Shown here one piece after another: positions 1 to 8,275 of a stretch of DNA of 64,000 nt. The stretch is from positions 1,054,001 to 1,118,000 of the forward strand of contig NZ_AP023175.1 of assembly GCF_013426895.1 (NCBI RefSeq), given 5' to 3'. Made by a program: the position numbers and the translations under genes. The notes under the pieces are model-generated. The model saw nothing but the letters and a program-made list of their open reading frames with translations, did no database searches and was not told the origin of the DNA. This DNA is from Paraburkholderia largidicola (lineage in GTDB: Bacteria; Pseudomonadota; Gammaproteobacteria; Burkholderiales; Burkholderiaceae). Position 1 is the first letter of the stretch, and each line of letters begins with the position of its first letter.

Positions 1-22
1 ACCAACCCGCCGCGCAATGAAA

Positions 23-54
23 AATGGCCAGTGTCTGCAAAGACACTGGCCATT
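23..54. terminator. Bidirectional rho-independent terminator
   Basis: A perfect 14-bp stem (left arm 23-36, right arm 41-54) closes a GCAA loop. It is flanked by a T-run on the plus strand (58-63) and an A-run (20-24) that reads as T on the minus strand, so it can stop transcription both ways. It lies just past the stop of the leftward MFS gene. Confidence 0.85.
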
Positions 55-89
55 CCGTTTTTTAACCCGTAAAACAAGCGCGTTGCCGA

Positions 90-1538
90 TCAGCGGGAGA
101 TCTCTTCGAGCGCAACACCGCGCGTGCGCGGCCCCATCACGCCGATCACCAGCATCACGATCGCCATCGCGCCCGCAATGAACACGAACACGCCCGTCGA
201 GCCGAAGTACTTGAGTACCGACGCAATAAAGAACGCGGTGAAAATCGCCGAGAAGCGGCTCCATGAATAGACGAAGCCCACTGCACGCGCACGGATGCTG
301 GTCGGAAACAGCTCTGCCTGATAGGCGTGATAGCTATACGACATGATATTGCTGCCCAGCGTCAGCCCGACGCCGAGACAGATCAGCATCGCGGCCGCCG
401 TCGTCTGGCTGAACCACAGTCCGCACACGATGATGAGCGCCGCCATCGCGACGATCACGCTCTTGCGCTCGTACTTGTCCGCGATGAAGAGCCCGATGAT
501 AGGACCCACGGGCGCCGCGAGCGCGATGACGCTCGAATAGGCAAGGCTCGTCGTCACCGTAATGCCCTGCTTGATCAGCAGCGTCGGCACCCAGTTCGCG
601 AAGCCATAGAAGCCGACTGTCTGGAAGATGTTGAAGATGCTCAGCATCAGCGTGCGGCTGCGATAGGGCGGCACCCACATGTCGCTGAAGCGTCCGCTCG
701 GAGGCACGGGAACGGGCGGCGCAGCGGGCGGCAGCGGCCTGCCGTACTCGGCCTCGACCTTCGCTTCGAGTGCCCGCATCACGCGGTCCGCTTCGTCGAC
801 GCGCCCTTGTTGCGCGAGCCAGCGCGGGCTTTCGGGCAGATTGCGCCGGATCCACCAGACGAACAGCGCGCCGTGCGCGCCGATCAGCACGACCCAGCGC
901 CAGCCATCGAGCCCGAGCGGCGCGCGCGGCACCAGCATCCAGGCAAGAAACGCGACGACGGGCACGGCCATGAAGCCCACCGCCTGTTCGCATGCGAATG
1001 CACGGCCGCGAATATGCTTCGGGACCAGCTCCGAGATGTATGTGCCGATCGTCACCAGCTCGACGCCTATGCCAAGGCCCGCCATGAAGCGCCAGAAGTT
1101 TAGCCCCGTGGCTGTTTCCTGAAACGCCATGATGACATTGGCGACCGTGTACCACAGCAGCGAATACGTGAAGATCGCGCGGCGGCCGAAACGGTCCGCG
1201 AGAAAGCCACATGCGATCGTGCCGATGAACAGCCCGAGAAACAGCGTCGCGATGAAGCTCGCGATGCCCGTCGTGCCGAACAGCCCCTGCGTGGTCGACG
1301 TGAGAATGCCGCTCTTGACGATGCCGGGCGCAACGTAACCCGTATAGAGCAGATCGTAAAGCTCGAAGAAAAAGCCGAGGCTCAGCATCACGACGAGCTT
1401 CCATACCGAGCGCGTCGCGGGCAAGCGGTCGAGCCGCGCGCTGATGGTGCCGGCGTCGATGGCGGCGTGTGACGCTGCGGGCGCATTTGCCTGCGTGGTC
1501 CCAGGCTGCGGGATGCCCGCCTGGTCTTGCGTTGTCAT
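90..1538 (-). CDS. MFS transporter, sugar-porter/aromatic-acid type
   Basis: A 482-residue inner-membrane secondary transporter of the major facilitator superfamily. After a soluble N-terminus of about 45 residues come two six-helix halves joined by a proline-rich cytoplasmic loop near residues 270-290. MFS signatures are visible: the loop 2-3 motif with ADRFGRR, and PESPRWL before the central loop, which is typical of the sugar-porter and related families. The start has a good AGGAG ribosome site just upstream. It reads leftward into the terminator at 23-54 and stands alone; the SulP gene upstream has the same direction but its own spacing. The substrate cannot be read from the sequence; a sugar, an aromatic acid or another organic acid are all possible. 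Confidence 0.85.
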   Translation of the reverse strand: MTTQDQAGIPQPGTTQANAPAASHAAIDAGTISARLDRLPATRSVWKLVVMLSLGFFFELYDLLYTGYVAPGIVKSGILTSTTQGLFGTTGIASFIATLFLGLFIGTIACGFLADRFGRRAIFTYSLLWYTVANVIMAFQETATGLNFWRFMAGLGIGVELVTIGTYISELVPKHIRGRAFACEQAVGFMAVPVVAFLAWMLVPRAPLGLDGWRWVVLIGAHGALFVWWIRRNLPESPRWLAQQGRVDEADRVMRALEAKVEAEYGRPLPPAAPPVPVPPSGRFSDMWVPPYRSRTLMLSIFNIFQTVGFYGFANWVPTLLIKQGITVTTSLAYSSVIALAAPVGPIIGLFIADKYERKSVIVAMAALIIVCGLWFSQTTAAAMLICLGVGLTLGSNIMSYSYHAYQAELFPTSIRARAVGFVYSWSRFSAIFTAFFIASVLKYFGSTGVFVFIAGAMAIVMLVIGVMGPRTRGVALEEISR

Positions 1539-1622
1539 TGTTCTGTCTCCTGTGTCGATGGCCCGCCGCGATTCCGGATGCAGGCCAGGCTCGCATTGTA
1601 GCCGCGCATCGGCTGGCAGGCC

Positions 1623-3122
1623 TTAGTTGCCTTCCTGCAGCATCACCACGCCTGCACCGGCCCGCTGCAACAGACGCCGGCTGCGTACCGAGAGATTGGT
1701 CAGGCGCAGGCGCTTGCCAAGCTTCGCGTAGCGCGCGTGCAGGGCTTCCAGTGCCGCAATCGCGGAATGATCCGCACAATGCAGATGGCGGCAATCGAGC
1801 GTCACGTTGGCAGGATCGTTATGCGGCTCGAACAGTGCATGAAAATGCGCGGTCGATGCGAAGAACAGCGTGCCGCGTGGCGCGTGGGTCGTTTCGCCCG
1901 ATGCGTCGTCGAGCGTTTCGCTGCGAATCTCGCTCGCGTGCTGCCACGCGAAGTTCAGCGCCGAAATGACGATGCCGCACAACACGGCCGTCGCGAGATC
2001 GGTGAACACCGTGATGACCGTCACGGCGACGATCACGAGCGCGTCGCTGCGCGGCACCTTCTTCAGCGCGCGCAACGAGCTCCACGAGAACGTCTGCTGC
2101 GCGACGACGAACATCACGCCGACCAGCGCCGCGAGCGGAATGCGTTCGATCAGCGGCGAGAGAAACAGGATGAAGAGCAGGATCATCACGCCGCTCGTCA
2201 CGCCCGACACCCGCGAGCGCCCGCCTGAGCCGAGGTTGATGACGGTCTGGCCGATCATCGCGCAGCCGCCCATCGCACCGAACAGGCCCGACACGATATT
2301 TGCGGCGCCGAGCGCAATGCATTCGCGATTCGGCTGGCCGCGAGATTCCGTGAGTTCGTCGGTGAGATTGAGCGTGAGCAGCGTTTCGAGCAAGCCGACC
2401 ATCGACATCAGCGCGGCGTACGGAAAGATGATGCGCAGCGTGTCGAGATCGAGCGGCACGCCTGGCATGCTGAATTCGGGCAAGCCGCCTGCAATGTGCG
2501 CCATGTCACCGAGCGTGCGCGTCGGCAGATGCAGCAACTGGCTCAGTACACCCACACCGACAATCGCCGCAAGCGCAGGCGGCACCGCTCTCGTCAGGCG
2601 CGGCAAGCCGTACACGATTGCCATCGTCAATGCGACGAGTCCGGCCATCAACCACAGCGCTTGACCGTGCAGCCATACGTTGCCTTGCGGCGAGGCCTGC
2701 CTGAAGTGCTCGAACTGCGCCATTGCAATGATGATCGCGAGGCCATTGACGAAGCCGAGCATCACGGGATGCGGCACCATCCGGATCAGCTTGCCCAGAC
2801 GCAGCGCGCCGAACAGCATCATCAGCAGTCCGCCCAGCACGACGGTCGCAAACAGATACTGTGGACCATGCTGCACGACGAGCGCGACGATCACCACGGC
2901 CATCGACCCCGCCGCGCCCGAGATCATGCCCGGGCGGCCGCCGAACAGCGCGGTGATCGTGCAGATGAAGAACGCGCCATACAGGCCCATCAGCGGATTG
3001 AGGTGCGCGACGAGCGCGAACGCGATGCATTCGGGCACGAGCGCAAACGATGAAGTCAGGCCGGCGAGCACGTCGCCGCGAAGCGAGGAAAGACGGGAAA
3101 CGTTGAAACTGCGATCTTGCAT
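1623..3122 (-). CDS. SulP-family anion transporter with STAS domain
   Basis: A 499-residue SulP/SLC26-type permease for sulfate, bicarbonate or a related anion. It opens with the hallmark LRGDVLAGLT and VPECIAFA segments of the first transmembrane helices, continues with 10-12 hydrophobic segments to about residue 410, and ends in a cytoplasmic STAS domain (about 415-499). The ATG at 3122 is preferred to one 78 bases further out, because the conserved family N-terminus begins directly after it and the upstream 26 codons look non-coding. The ribosome site is weak. Its neighbour downstream is an unrelated MFS gene. Sulfate and bicarbonate cannot be told apart from sequence alone. Confidence 0.88.
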   Translation of the reverse strand: MQDRSFNVSRLSSLRGDVLAGLTSSFALVPECIAFALVAHLNPLMGLYGAFFICTITALFGGRPGMISGAAGSMAVVIVALVVQHGPQYLFATVVLGGLLMMLFGALRLGKLIRMVPHPVMLGFVNGLAIIIAMAQFEHFRQASPQGNVWLHGQALWLMAGLVALTMAIVYGLPRLTRAVPPALAAIVGVGVLSQLLHLPTRTLGDMAHIAGGLPEFSMPGVPLDLDTLRIIFPYAALMSMVGLLETLLTLNLTDELTESRGQPNRECIALGAANIVSGLFGAMGGCAMIGQTVINLGSGGRSRVSGVTSGVMILLFILFLSPLIERIPLAALVGVMFVVAQQTFSWSSLRALKKVPRSDALVIVAVTVITVFTDLATAVLCGIVISALNFAWQHASEIRSETLDDASGETTHAPRGTLFFASTAHFHALFEPHNDPANVTLDCRHLHCADHSAIAALEALHARYAKLGKRLRLTNLSVRSRRLLQRAGAGVVMLQEGN

Positions 3123-3428
3123 CTTGTTGTATGAATGAATCGGGTGCGCGCTCGCGCAACGATTAATTGCGGGAGCACAGGTGAACGGATTGCGATGCAC
3201 CCTGCTTGTGCATGACGGACATGGCGTACACGGACGCCGCGTCGTCGACCGGTCCGCAAGCCAGATGGCGTGCGGATGGGCACAAAGTTGGACGGGATGG
3301 AAAGGCGACAGGCTCGTGGCGGCAAGGCCGCGCCGGACACCTGATGTGCGCGGCTCTCGCGCAGCGCACGCGATTTTACATGGTCAGCGGCTCACACGCA
3401 GTGGCACGCGGCGAAGGTGGCCGGCCGT
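3123..3428. other. Intergenic region, no feature seen
   Basis: About 305 bases upstream of the SulP gene and downstream of the DUF1488 gene. It should hold the SulP promoter. I see no convincing hairpin, RNA or small gene; open frames here lack ribosome sites and overlap each other. Confidence 0.5.
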
Positions 3429-3698
3429 TTAGCGGTATTCGAAATCGTCTGCGGTAATCAGCACGTGCGTCGCGCCCTTCGCGAGCGCCTTGCGCTCGGC
3501 GACGGCGGCGATACGGCGCAGGCCGTTGCCGAACGCTTTCGTCAGATGCGATTCGTCTGCCCCGCGTTCCAGCCAGAAATGCTGCTCGAGCGCATCGCGC
3601 GTAATCGCGCACCCTATCGCACGCTTTTGCACGACGATATCGAAAGTCACGGCCTGGCCGTTAGTCGAAAGCGCAAAGTTGCTTAAGGACTGTTCCAT
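3429..3698 (-). CDS. DUF1488 family protein
   Basis: An 89-residue soluble protein of the DUF1488 family, function unknown. The family pattern is visible: a beta-rich start (VTFDIVVQKRAIGCAITRDAL), a middle with an aromatic HFWL, and the ending GATHVLITADDFEYR, which matches the ending of the second DUF1488 protein in this window (12521-12781). The ATG at 3698 is chosen over one at 3773 because a GAGAGG ribosome site precedes it and the homologous part begins there. It is a single-gene unit divergent from the EamA transporter. DUF1488 proteins are frequent as small multi-copy families in Burkholderiaceae; nothing in the context gives a role. Confidence 0.8.
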   Translation of the reverse strand: MEQSLSNFALSTNGQAVTFDIVVQKRAIGCAITRDALEQHFWLERGADESHLTKAFGNGLRRIAAVAERKALAKGATHVLITADDFEYR

Positions 3699-4172
3699 GT
3701 TCAGCCTCTCGTGAACTGCGATATACCTGTGTTTCGTGTTGCTTTCATGAACCAGGCGACAATATTCCCGCACTCAAACTATCTCATTCCGTTCGGCATC
3801 GATCAGTTCGGGCGAACCCTCGAAGCATCCCAAGGCAAACGTTTGTGCGGCCGGCGCGCGTGGCGTTCGCAACACGCAACCATTAAAAAACGTGCGACAT
3901 GTTCGCATTTTGAAGGCCATCGTGCAGTTGACCCCTGCTGTCAGACAGCCGCTTTCGCAAGCAGTTTCGTGCGAACTTCACGACGCGTATCGCAGCGTTT
4001 CCGTCTGACGAAAACTTTGCGCGCGAACGAATCGGCGCAACGCGTGCCCGCTTCGTCAAGCATACATCGCAATCGTTTGCGCCATATGTCACGTTGCATC
4101 TAATAGAGCAATCCATGCGATCGCAGAAACTCGTATGATCGAGGCTCTCAAAAGAACTCATACGAATAGTCG
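3699..4172. other. Divergent intergenic region
   Basis: About 470 bases between the DUF1488 gene (leftward) and the EamA gene (rightward), less GC-rich than its surroundings. It must carry both promoters. Open frames in it (for example 3711-4103 on the plus strand) show no conserved content or ribosome site. No strong terminator or RNA structure was seen. Confidence 0.5.
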
Positions 4173-5066
4173 ATGAAGCATCCGCGCTGGACGGGACTTG
4201 TCTATCTGCTGGTCACGGCAACGGGATGGGCGCTCAACTGGCCCGCCATGAAAGTTCTGCTGCGCGAGTGGCCGCCGCTGTTTTCGCGCGGTGTCGCTGG
4301 CGTGACGGCGTCGGTTCTGCTCGCCGTAGTCGCCGTGTGTGTGGGAGAGCGGCCACGCGTGCCGCGCGAGTACGTGCCGCGCCTGCTGCTCGCGGCGGGC
4401 ACGAATGTGTTCGCGTGGATGGGCTTTTCCACACTGTCGATGAAATGGCTGAGCGTCAGCGAAGGCGCGCTGCTCGTCTACACGATGCCCATCTGGGCCA
4501 TGCTGCTCGCGTGGCCGGTCCTGTCGCGCAGGCCGTCGAGCGTGGAATTTCTCGCGCTGCTGCTCGGGCTCGCGGGCGTCGTCGTGTTGCTCGGCGGGCG
4601 CGGCGTTGCGTTCGACGCGGGCAAGATTGCGGGCATCGCGTTCGCGCTGCTGGCGGCCGTGCTATTCGCGCTCGGCACCGTGATTGCCCGCACGCCGATT
4701 CCCGTCCCGCCCATCAGCCTCGTCGCGTGGCAGGTCGGACTCGGCTGCGTGCCGATGATCGTCGCGGGGCTGCTGATCGAGCGCCCGCAACTCGCGTCGC
4801 TGCACGCGGACGGCTGGGCCGTGCTGATCTATATGACGCTCGTGCCGATGGGCGTGTGCTATCTCGCGTGGTTCGCGACCTTGCGACATCTGCCGCCGCA
4901 GATCGCGTCGATCGGCATGCTGCTGGTGCCGATCATGGGCATCGTCGCGGCGGCGCTCGCGCTCGGCGAGCCGCTTGGCTGGAAAGAAGCCCTGGCGATG
5001 GCGCTCACGTTGAGCGGCGTCGCGCTGGCGCTGCGGCGCAAGGCGCCGCTGACAGAACCCGAATGA
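4173..5066 (+). CDS. EamA/DMT-family transporter
   Basis: A 297-residue inner-membrane protein of the drug/metabolite transporter superfamily with ten predicted helices in two EamA repeats (about 10-140 and 155-287). The first helix has the usual WALNWPAMK segment and the repeat junction is basic. Such proteins export amino acids, metabolites or toxic compounds; the substrate is not predictable here. It is monocistronic, with its stop ten bases from the stop of the convergent SRPBCC gene at 5076. No clear ribosome site precedes the ATG at 4173, but the next possible starts would remove the first helix. Confidence 0.85.
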   Translation: MKHPRWTGLVYLLVTATGWALNWPAMKVLLREWPPLFSRGVAGVTASVLLAVVAVCVGERPRVPREYVPRLLLAAGTNVFAWMGFSTLSMKWLSVSEGALLVYTMPIWAMLLAWPVLSRRPSSVEFLALLLGLAGVVVLLGGRGVAFDAGKIAGIAFALLAAVLFALGTVIARTPIPVPPISLVAWQVGLGCVPMIVAGLLIERPQLASLHADGWAVLIYMTLVPMGVCYLAWFATLRHLPPQIASIGMLLVPIMGIVAAALALGEPLGWKEALAMALTLSGVALALRRKAPLTEPE

Positions 5067-5075
5067 CGACTGACG

Positions 5076-5621
5076 CTATGGCTTTTCGAGAACGTCCTTG
5101 AGCCGCTCGACAGCTTCGTCCGACTCGGCCTGGATCTTCGCGCGCAGCAGCGCCGCGTTCAGCAAGGCGAACCAGAGCGTTGGCGAACGGTACGTGAAGG
5201 TGCGCTCGAACTGCGTGCCGTCCTTGCCGTTCGTATTGGAAGTCAGCGCGTAGCTGACCGTGCCGGCTGGGCGGCCTGCTATCGTGCCGTCGATCGTCCA
5301 TTTCTCGGGGCGTTTGCGTTCGACGACCGTCCACACGACCTCGCCACGCCGCCCGGCGACGCGAAATTCTTCCGTGGTCTGCTCGCCGATACCCAGCGAA
5401 TGATCGGTCGCGCCCGACACGGACAGCGACGACGGATGCCATGCGGGCCAATGCGCCGGCGTGGTCACGTAGTCGAAAACAGCCGTGTTGTCCCGCTCGA
5501 TAGGCATCACGGTGACGATGCGCGTCGACAGATCGAATGCGCGCGGCAGCGGAATGAACAGCACGCCGATCGCGGCCGCCAAGCAGGCCACCATGACGAT
5601 TGCTCGCAGTAGCGCTTTCAT
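5076..5621 (-). CDS. Membrane-anchored SRPBCC (polyketide cyclase-like) protein
   Basis: A 181-residue protein with one N-terminal transmembrane helix or uncleaved signal (residues 5-25), followed by a SRPBCC/START-like domain (about 35-170). The first strand of the fold can be read (IVTVMPIERDNTAVFDYVTTPAHWPAWHP), ending in the W..W pattern common in polyketide cyclase-like ligand-binding proteins. The pocket probably faces the periplasm. It is divergent from the PPC-domain gene at 5798 and convergent with the EamA gene. The family binds hydrophobic ligands; no ligand or enzyme activity can be assigned. Confidence 0.75.
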   Translation of the reverse strand: MKALLRAIVMVACLAAAIGVLFIPLPRAFDLSTRIVTVMPIERDNTAVFDYVTTPAHWPAWHPSSLSVSGATDHSLGIGEQTTEEFRVAGRRGEVVWTVVERKRPEKWTIDGTIAGRPAGTVSYALTSNTNGKDGTQFERTFTYRSPTLWFALLNAALLRAKIQAESDEAVERLKDVLEKP

Positions 5622-5797
5622 TGCAGTTCGCGCCTTGCGGGCGCTCGTCCGAATGATGAGGTGGTTTCCTTCGCAGCCGCGTACGGGATTGCGGCTTCGC
5701 TGCCGTTCTTACTGGTACTGTATGTTAGCGGCGTGGCCGCGCCAATGAGGATCGACGCGCGCCCTCGACCTGTCGCAACGTCAAATGGATACGACCG

Positions 5798-6205
5798 ATG
5801 CAAGCCCATCCTCTCCGCCTTGTGCCCGGCCAGGACCTGCGCGACACGCTGGAAAACACGGTGCGTCAGCTCGGCGCGACGGCTGCGTTCGTCGTTCAGG
5901 GCATCGGCAGCCTGAGCGTCGCGCAGTTGCGCTTCGCCGGCATCGACCAGCCGAACGAACTGCGCGCCGACCTGGAAATCCTGACGCTGGCCGGTTCCGT
6001 CGCCCCCGACGGCGCGCATCTGCACATGTCGGTCTCCGACGCCGAGGGCCGCGTGTTCGGCGGACATGTGGCGCGTGGCTGCATCGTACGAACGACCGTT
6101 GAAATTTTGCTCGCGCTGCTTCCCGATCATGCGTTCTCGCGCGAAACCGACCCGCAGACGGGTTTCATGGAGTTGTTCATCCGTGACCGGCCGCGCGGCG
6201 GGTAG
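5798..6205 (+). CDS. PPC/DUF296 domain protein
   Basis: A 135-residue single-domain protein of the PPC (plants and prokaryotes conserved, DUF296) family, whose members form trimers. Visible hallmarks are the start LRLVPGQDL, the GIGSLSVAQLR turn, ILTLAGSV, HLHMSVSDAEGRVFGGH with its conserved histidines, and the closing LLPDHAFSRETDPQTGFMEL. In plants this domain sits in AT-hook DNA-binding proteins, while the bacterial stand-alone form has no established role. There is no AT-hook here. It is divergent from the SRPBCC gene and followed by a separate aldolase unit, so no operon partner suggests a function. Confidence 0.85.
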   Translation: MQAHPLRLVPGQDLRDTLENTVRQLGATAAFVVQGIGSLSVAQLRFAGIDQPNELRADLEILTLAGSVAPDGAHLHMSVSDAEGRVFGGHVARGCIVRTTVEILLALLPDHAFSRETDPQTGFMELFIRDRPRGG

Positions 6206-6352
6206 CGGCGAGAGCCACACGGGCCCGCCAGCACGCCTGGAACGTTCTTCGCTTGTCTGTTCGATGGGTCACCGTCCCCACAGTGTAGGAGCGTGCGCCG
6301 CAATGCCTTACACTTGTCGGGTCGGAAACACATGGTCACTAATCAGTTGTTC

Positions 6353-6360
6353 AAGGAGGG
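6353..6360 (+). promoter_or_regulatory. Ribosome binding site deciding the GTG start of the aldolase
   Basis: AAGGAGGG lies 8 bases before the GTG at 6369 and is an almost perfect anti-16S match. It fixes the unusual GTG start over the many upstream in-frame codons. Confidence 0.85.
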
Positions 6361-6368
6361 AAACGTCC

Positions 6369-7265
6369 GTGGCAAATGAAAAAATGTTGGCGCAGATTTC
6401 TGATAAGGCGGGCTTCATCGCCGCGCTCGACCAGAGCGGCGGCTCAACGCCTGGCGCATTGCGGCAGTACGGCATCGAAGAGAACGCCTATAACGGCGAT
6501 GCCGAAATGTTCAAACTGATCCACGACATGCGCGTGCGCATCATCACCGCCCCCGCATTCACGGGCGACAAGGTCATCGCGGCGATTCTCTTCGAAGCCA
6601 CGATGGACGGGCAGGCGCAAGGCAAGCCAGTACCTTCGTTTCTCTGGGAGGACCGCGGCGTCGTGCCGTTCCTCAAGGTCGACAAGGGGCTCGAAGCGGA
6701 GAAAGACGGCGTGCGTCTGATGAAGCCGATCCCCGGACTCGACGCATTGATCGCGTGCGCGGGCAAGCTGGGCATCTTCGGCACCAAGATGCGCTCGGTC
6801 ATCGAGCAGAATTCGCCTGCGGGCATTGCGGCCGTCGTCAAGCAGCAGTTCGAGTACGGCGCGCAAATCGATGCGGGCGGCCTCATGCCGATCCTCGAAC
6901 CCGAAGTGTCGATCAAGACACCCGACAAGGCCGGCGCCGAGAAGACGCTGCGCGACGAGATCATCAAAGGCCTCGACGCGCTGCCCGCCGACAAGCAGGT
7001 CATGCTCAAGCTGACCATTCCCGACGTCGCCGATTTCTACCAGCCGCTGATCGATCATCCGCGGGTGTTGCGTGTCGTGGCGCTATCGGGCGGTTATACG
7101 CGGACTGAAGCATGCAAACTGCTTGAAAAGAATCACGGCATGATCGCGAGCTTTTCGCGGGCACTCATCAATGACCTGAAAAAGCAGATGAGCGACAGTG
7201 AGTTCGACGCGAAGTTGGCCGAAGCCATCGACGAGATTTACGAAGCTTCCGCCGTCAAGGTCTGA
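6369..7265 (+). CDS. fda: Fructose-bisphosphate aldolase, class I
   Basis: A 298-residue class I (Schiff-base) fructose-1,6-bisphosphate aldolase, which splits fructose 1,6-bisphosphate into dihydroxyacetone phosphate and glyceraldehyde 3-phosphate in glycolysis and runs in reverse in gluconeogenesis. Family motifs are clear: ALDQSGGSTPGALR near the start, PFLKVDKGL, LMPILEPEVSI and VVALSGGYTR. The Schiff-base lysine is in MLKLTIPD near residue 214. The length fits bacterial enzymes (about 295). The GTG start is set by the ribosome site at 6353-6360; longer readings into 6066 have no such support. It is a single-gene unit. It may act in sugar-dependent growth beside a class II enzyme elsewhere, which is inference. 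Confidence 0.93.
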   Translation: MANEKMLAQISDKAGFIAALDQSGGSTPGALRQYGIEENAYNGDAEMFKLIHDMRVRIITAPAFTGDKVIAAILFEATMDGQAQGKPVPSFLWEDRGVVPFLKVDKGLEAEKDGVRLMKPIPGLDALIACAGKLGIFGTKMRSVIEQNSPAGIAAVVKQQFEYGAQIDAGGLMPILEPEVSIKTPDKAGAEKTLRDEIIKGLDALPADKQVMLKLTIPDVADFYQPLIDHPRVLRVVALSGGYTRTEACKLLEKNHGMIASFSRALINDLKKQMSDSEFDAKLAEAIDEIYEASAVKV

Positions 7266-7355
7266 GCGATATTTGCGGTGTTTCTGATGAAGCCGCGCAT
7301 CCGGGCATGCGCGGCTTTGCTTTACCTTGCCTTATCGTGATTAGCGCGCGTCACG

Positions 7356-7823
7356 TCAATGCGCGGTCGGTGGGACGTCGGGGTCGACATAGTCGCTGCG
7401 CGAAACCCAGTAGGGATCGCGGTTGTAATACGTATGCAGCGATTCGCCCCATTTGGAATCGGCCATGCTCGGCCAGTGGTCCTTGTCGAAGCCCGGTTCG
7501 TCTTTCAGAAGCTGCGCGGTGATATCGACGTGGAAGCACTTCTGGTCGGTATCGAGCGTGAGTGCGCTCCACGGAATGGCGTGCAACGTGGCGCCCATAC
7601 CGAGAAAACCGCCCTCGGACAGGACGGCATACGCGATGCGTCCGCTGCGCACGTCGAGCATGATGTCGGAAATCTTGCCGACATGTTCTGCATCGGACGA
7701 ATACACCTTCGTTCCATCGAGCGTCGCCGCCGCCATCACCTCCGGCCCCGGACCTTCACCGACGCCGCCGCCGACAATCCCGGCACCACCCGTTCTGCGC
7801 GATTGCGGATTGATTGAGCCCAT
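7356..7823 (-). CDS. PRC-barrel domain protein
   Basis: A 155-residue soluble protein with one PRC-barrel domain (about 28-110). The domain reads ATLDGTKVYSSDAEHVGKI, then DIMLDVRSGRIAYAVLS, GGFLGMGATLHAIPWSAL, and a C-terminal tail rich in aromatic and acidic residues. Such stand-alone PRC-barrel proteins are common in soil beta-proteobacteria and are often linked to stress, but their role is not established. An AGGAGG ribosome site precedes the ATG at 7823. It is divergent from the DUF2970 gene and convergent with the aldolase gene. Confidence 0.85.
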   Translation of the reverse strand: MGSINPQSRRTGGAGIVGGGVGEGPGPEVMAAATLDGTKVYSSDAEHVGKISDIMLDVRSGRIAYAVLSEGGFLGMGATLHAIPWSALTLDTDQKCFHVDITAQLLKDEPGFDKDHWPSMADSKWGESLHTYYNRDPYWVSRSDYVDPDVPPTAH

Positions 7824-8071
7824 GTTTGCCTCCTATGAAAGTGAGCGCATGAAGGCGCGCAATGGCCGTTCCTGCTGCAATTCGACTGAAAGCTTTACCT
7901 CTTTCAGCAAGCGATGCGTCATATTTCCCGAAAGCAGTCTCCCGGTGCGACAGCCTGCCGCACCACTGCTGCGCTGAAAATGCAGTCAACTGCTTCTTAC
8001 GCCGCCCCGCTCGGCCGCCTACGATTGACGCATCAAAACGCGTGACTTACGCAACCGGCGGGAGAACTGAA

Positions 8072-8260
8072 ATGGCTTTGCTCAATATGATGCGGATGGT
8101 GTTGTGGAGTTTCTTCGGCGTGCGGCGTGGCGCTGCGCACGAAGCCGATCTCGCGAGCGTCAATCTGCCGTTGCTGCCTGTCATGGCTGTCGTGCTCGCG
8201 CTGTGCTTCGGCGGCCTTCTCTTTGCATTCGCCAGAATCGCCGTTACGGTTGCGCATTGA
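8072..8260 (+). CDS. DUF2970 small membrane protein
   Basis: A 62-residue protein with the DUF2970 layout: a short amphipathic start (MMRMVLWSFFGVRRGAAHEAD) and a single transmembrane helix (about residues 33-56). DUF2970 proteins are small, of unknown function and widespread in beta-proteobacteria. The ATG at 8072 has a GGGAGAA ribosome site. A longer in-frame reading from 7862 exists, but its first 70 codons have no family match and overlap the promoter region shared with the PRC-barrel gene. Confidence 0.75.
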   Translation: MALLNMMRMVLWSFFGVRRGAAHEADLASVNLPLLPVMAVVLALCFGGLLFAFARIAVTVAH

Positions 8261-8275
8261 CGCCTGGCTGTACGC

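Noticed and set aside
334..1794. 486-codon open frame on the minus strand overlapping the first MFS gene
   Set aside because: It is a second frame of the same strand with arginine/histidine-rich composition and no motif; the MFS frame has clear transmembrane helices.
3711..4103. 130-codon open frame between DUF1488 and EamA genes
   Set aside because: No ribosome site and no recognisable content; it overlaps the promoters of both neighbouring genes.
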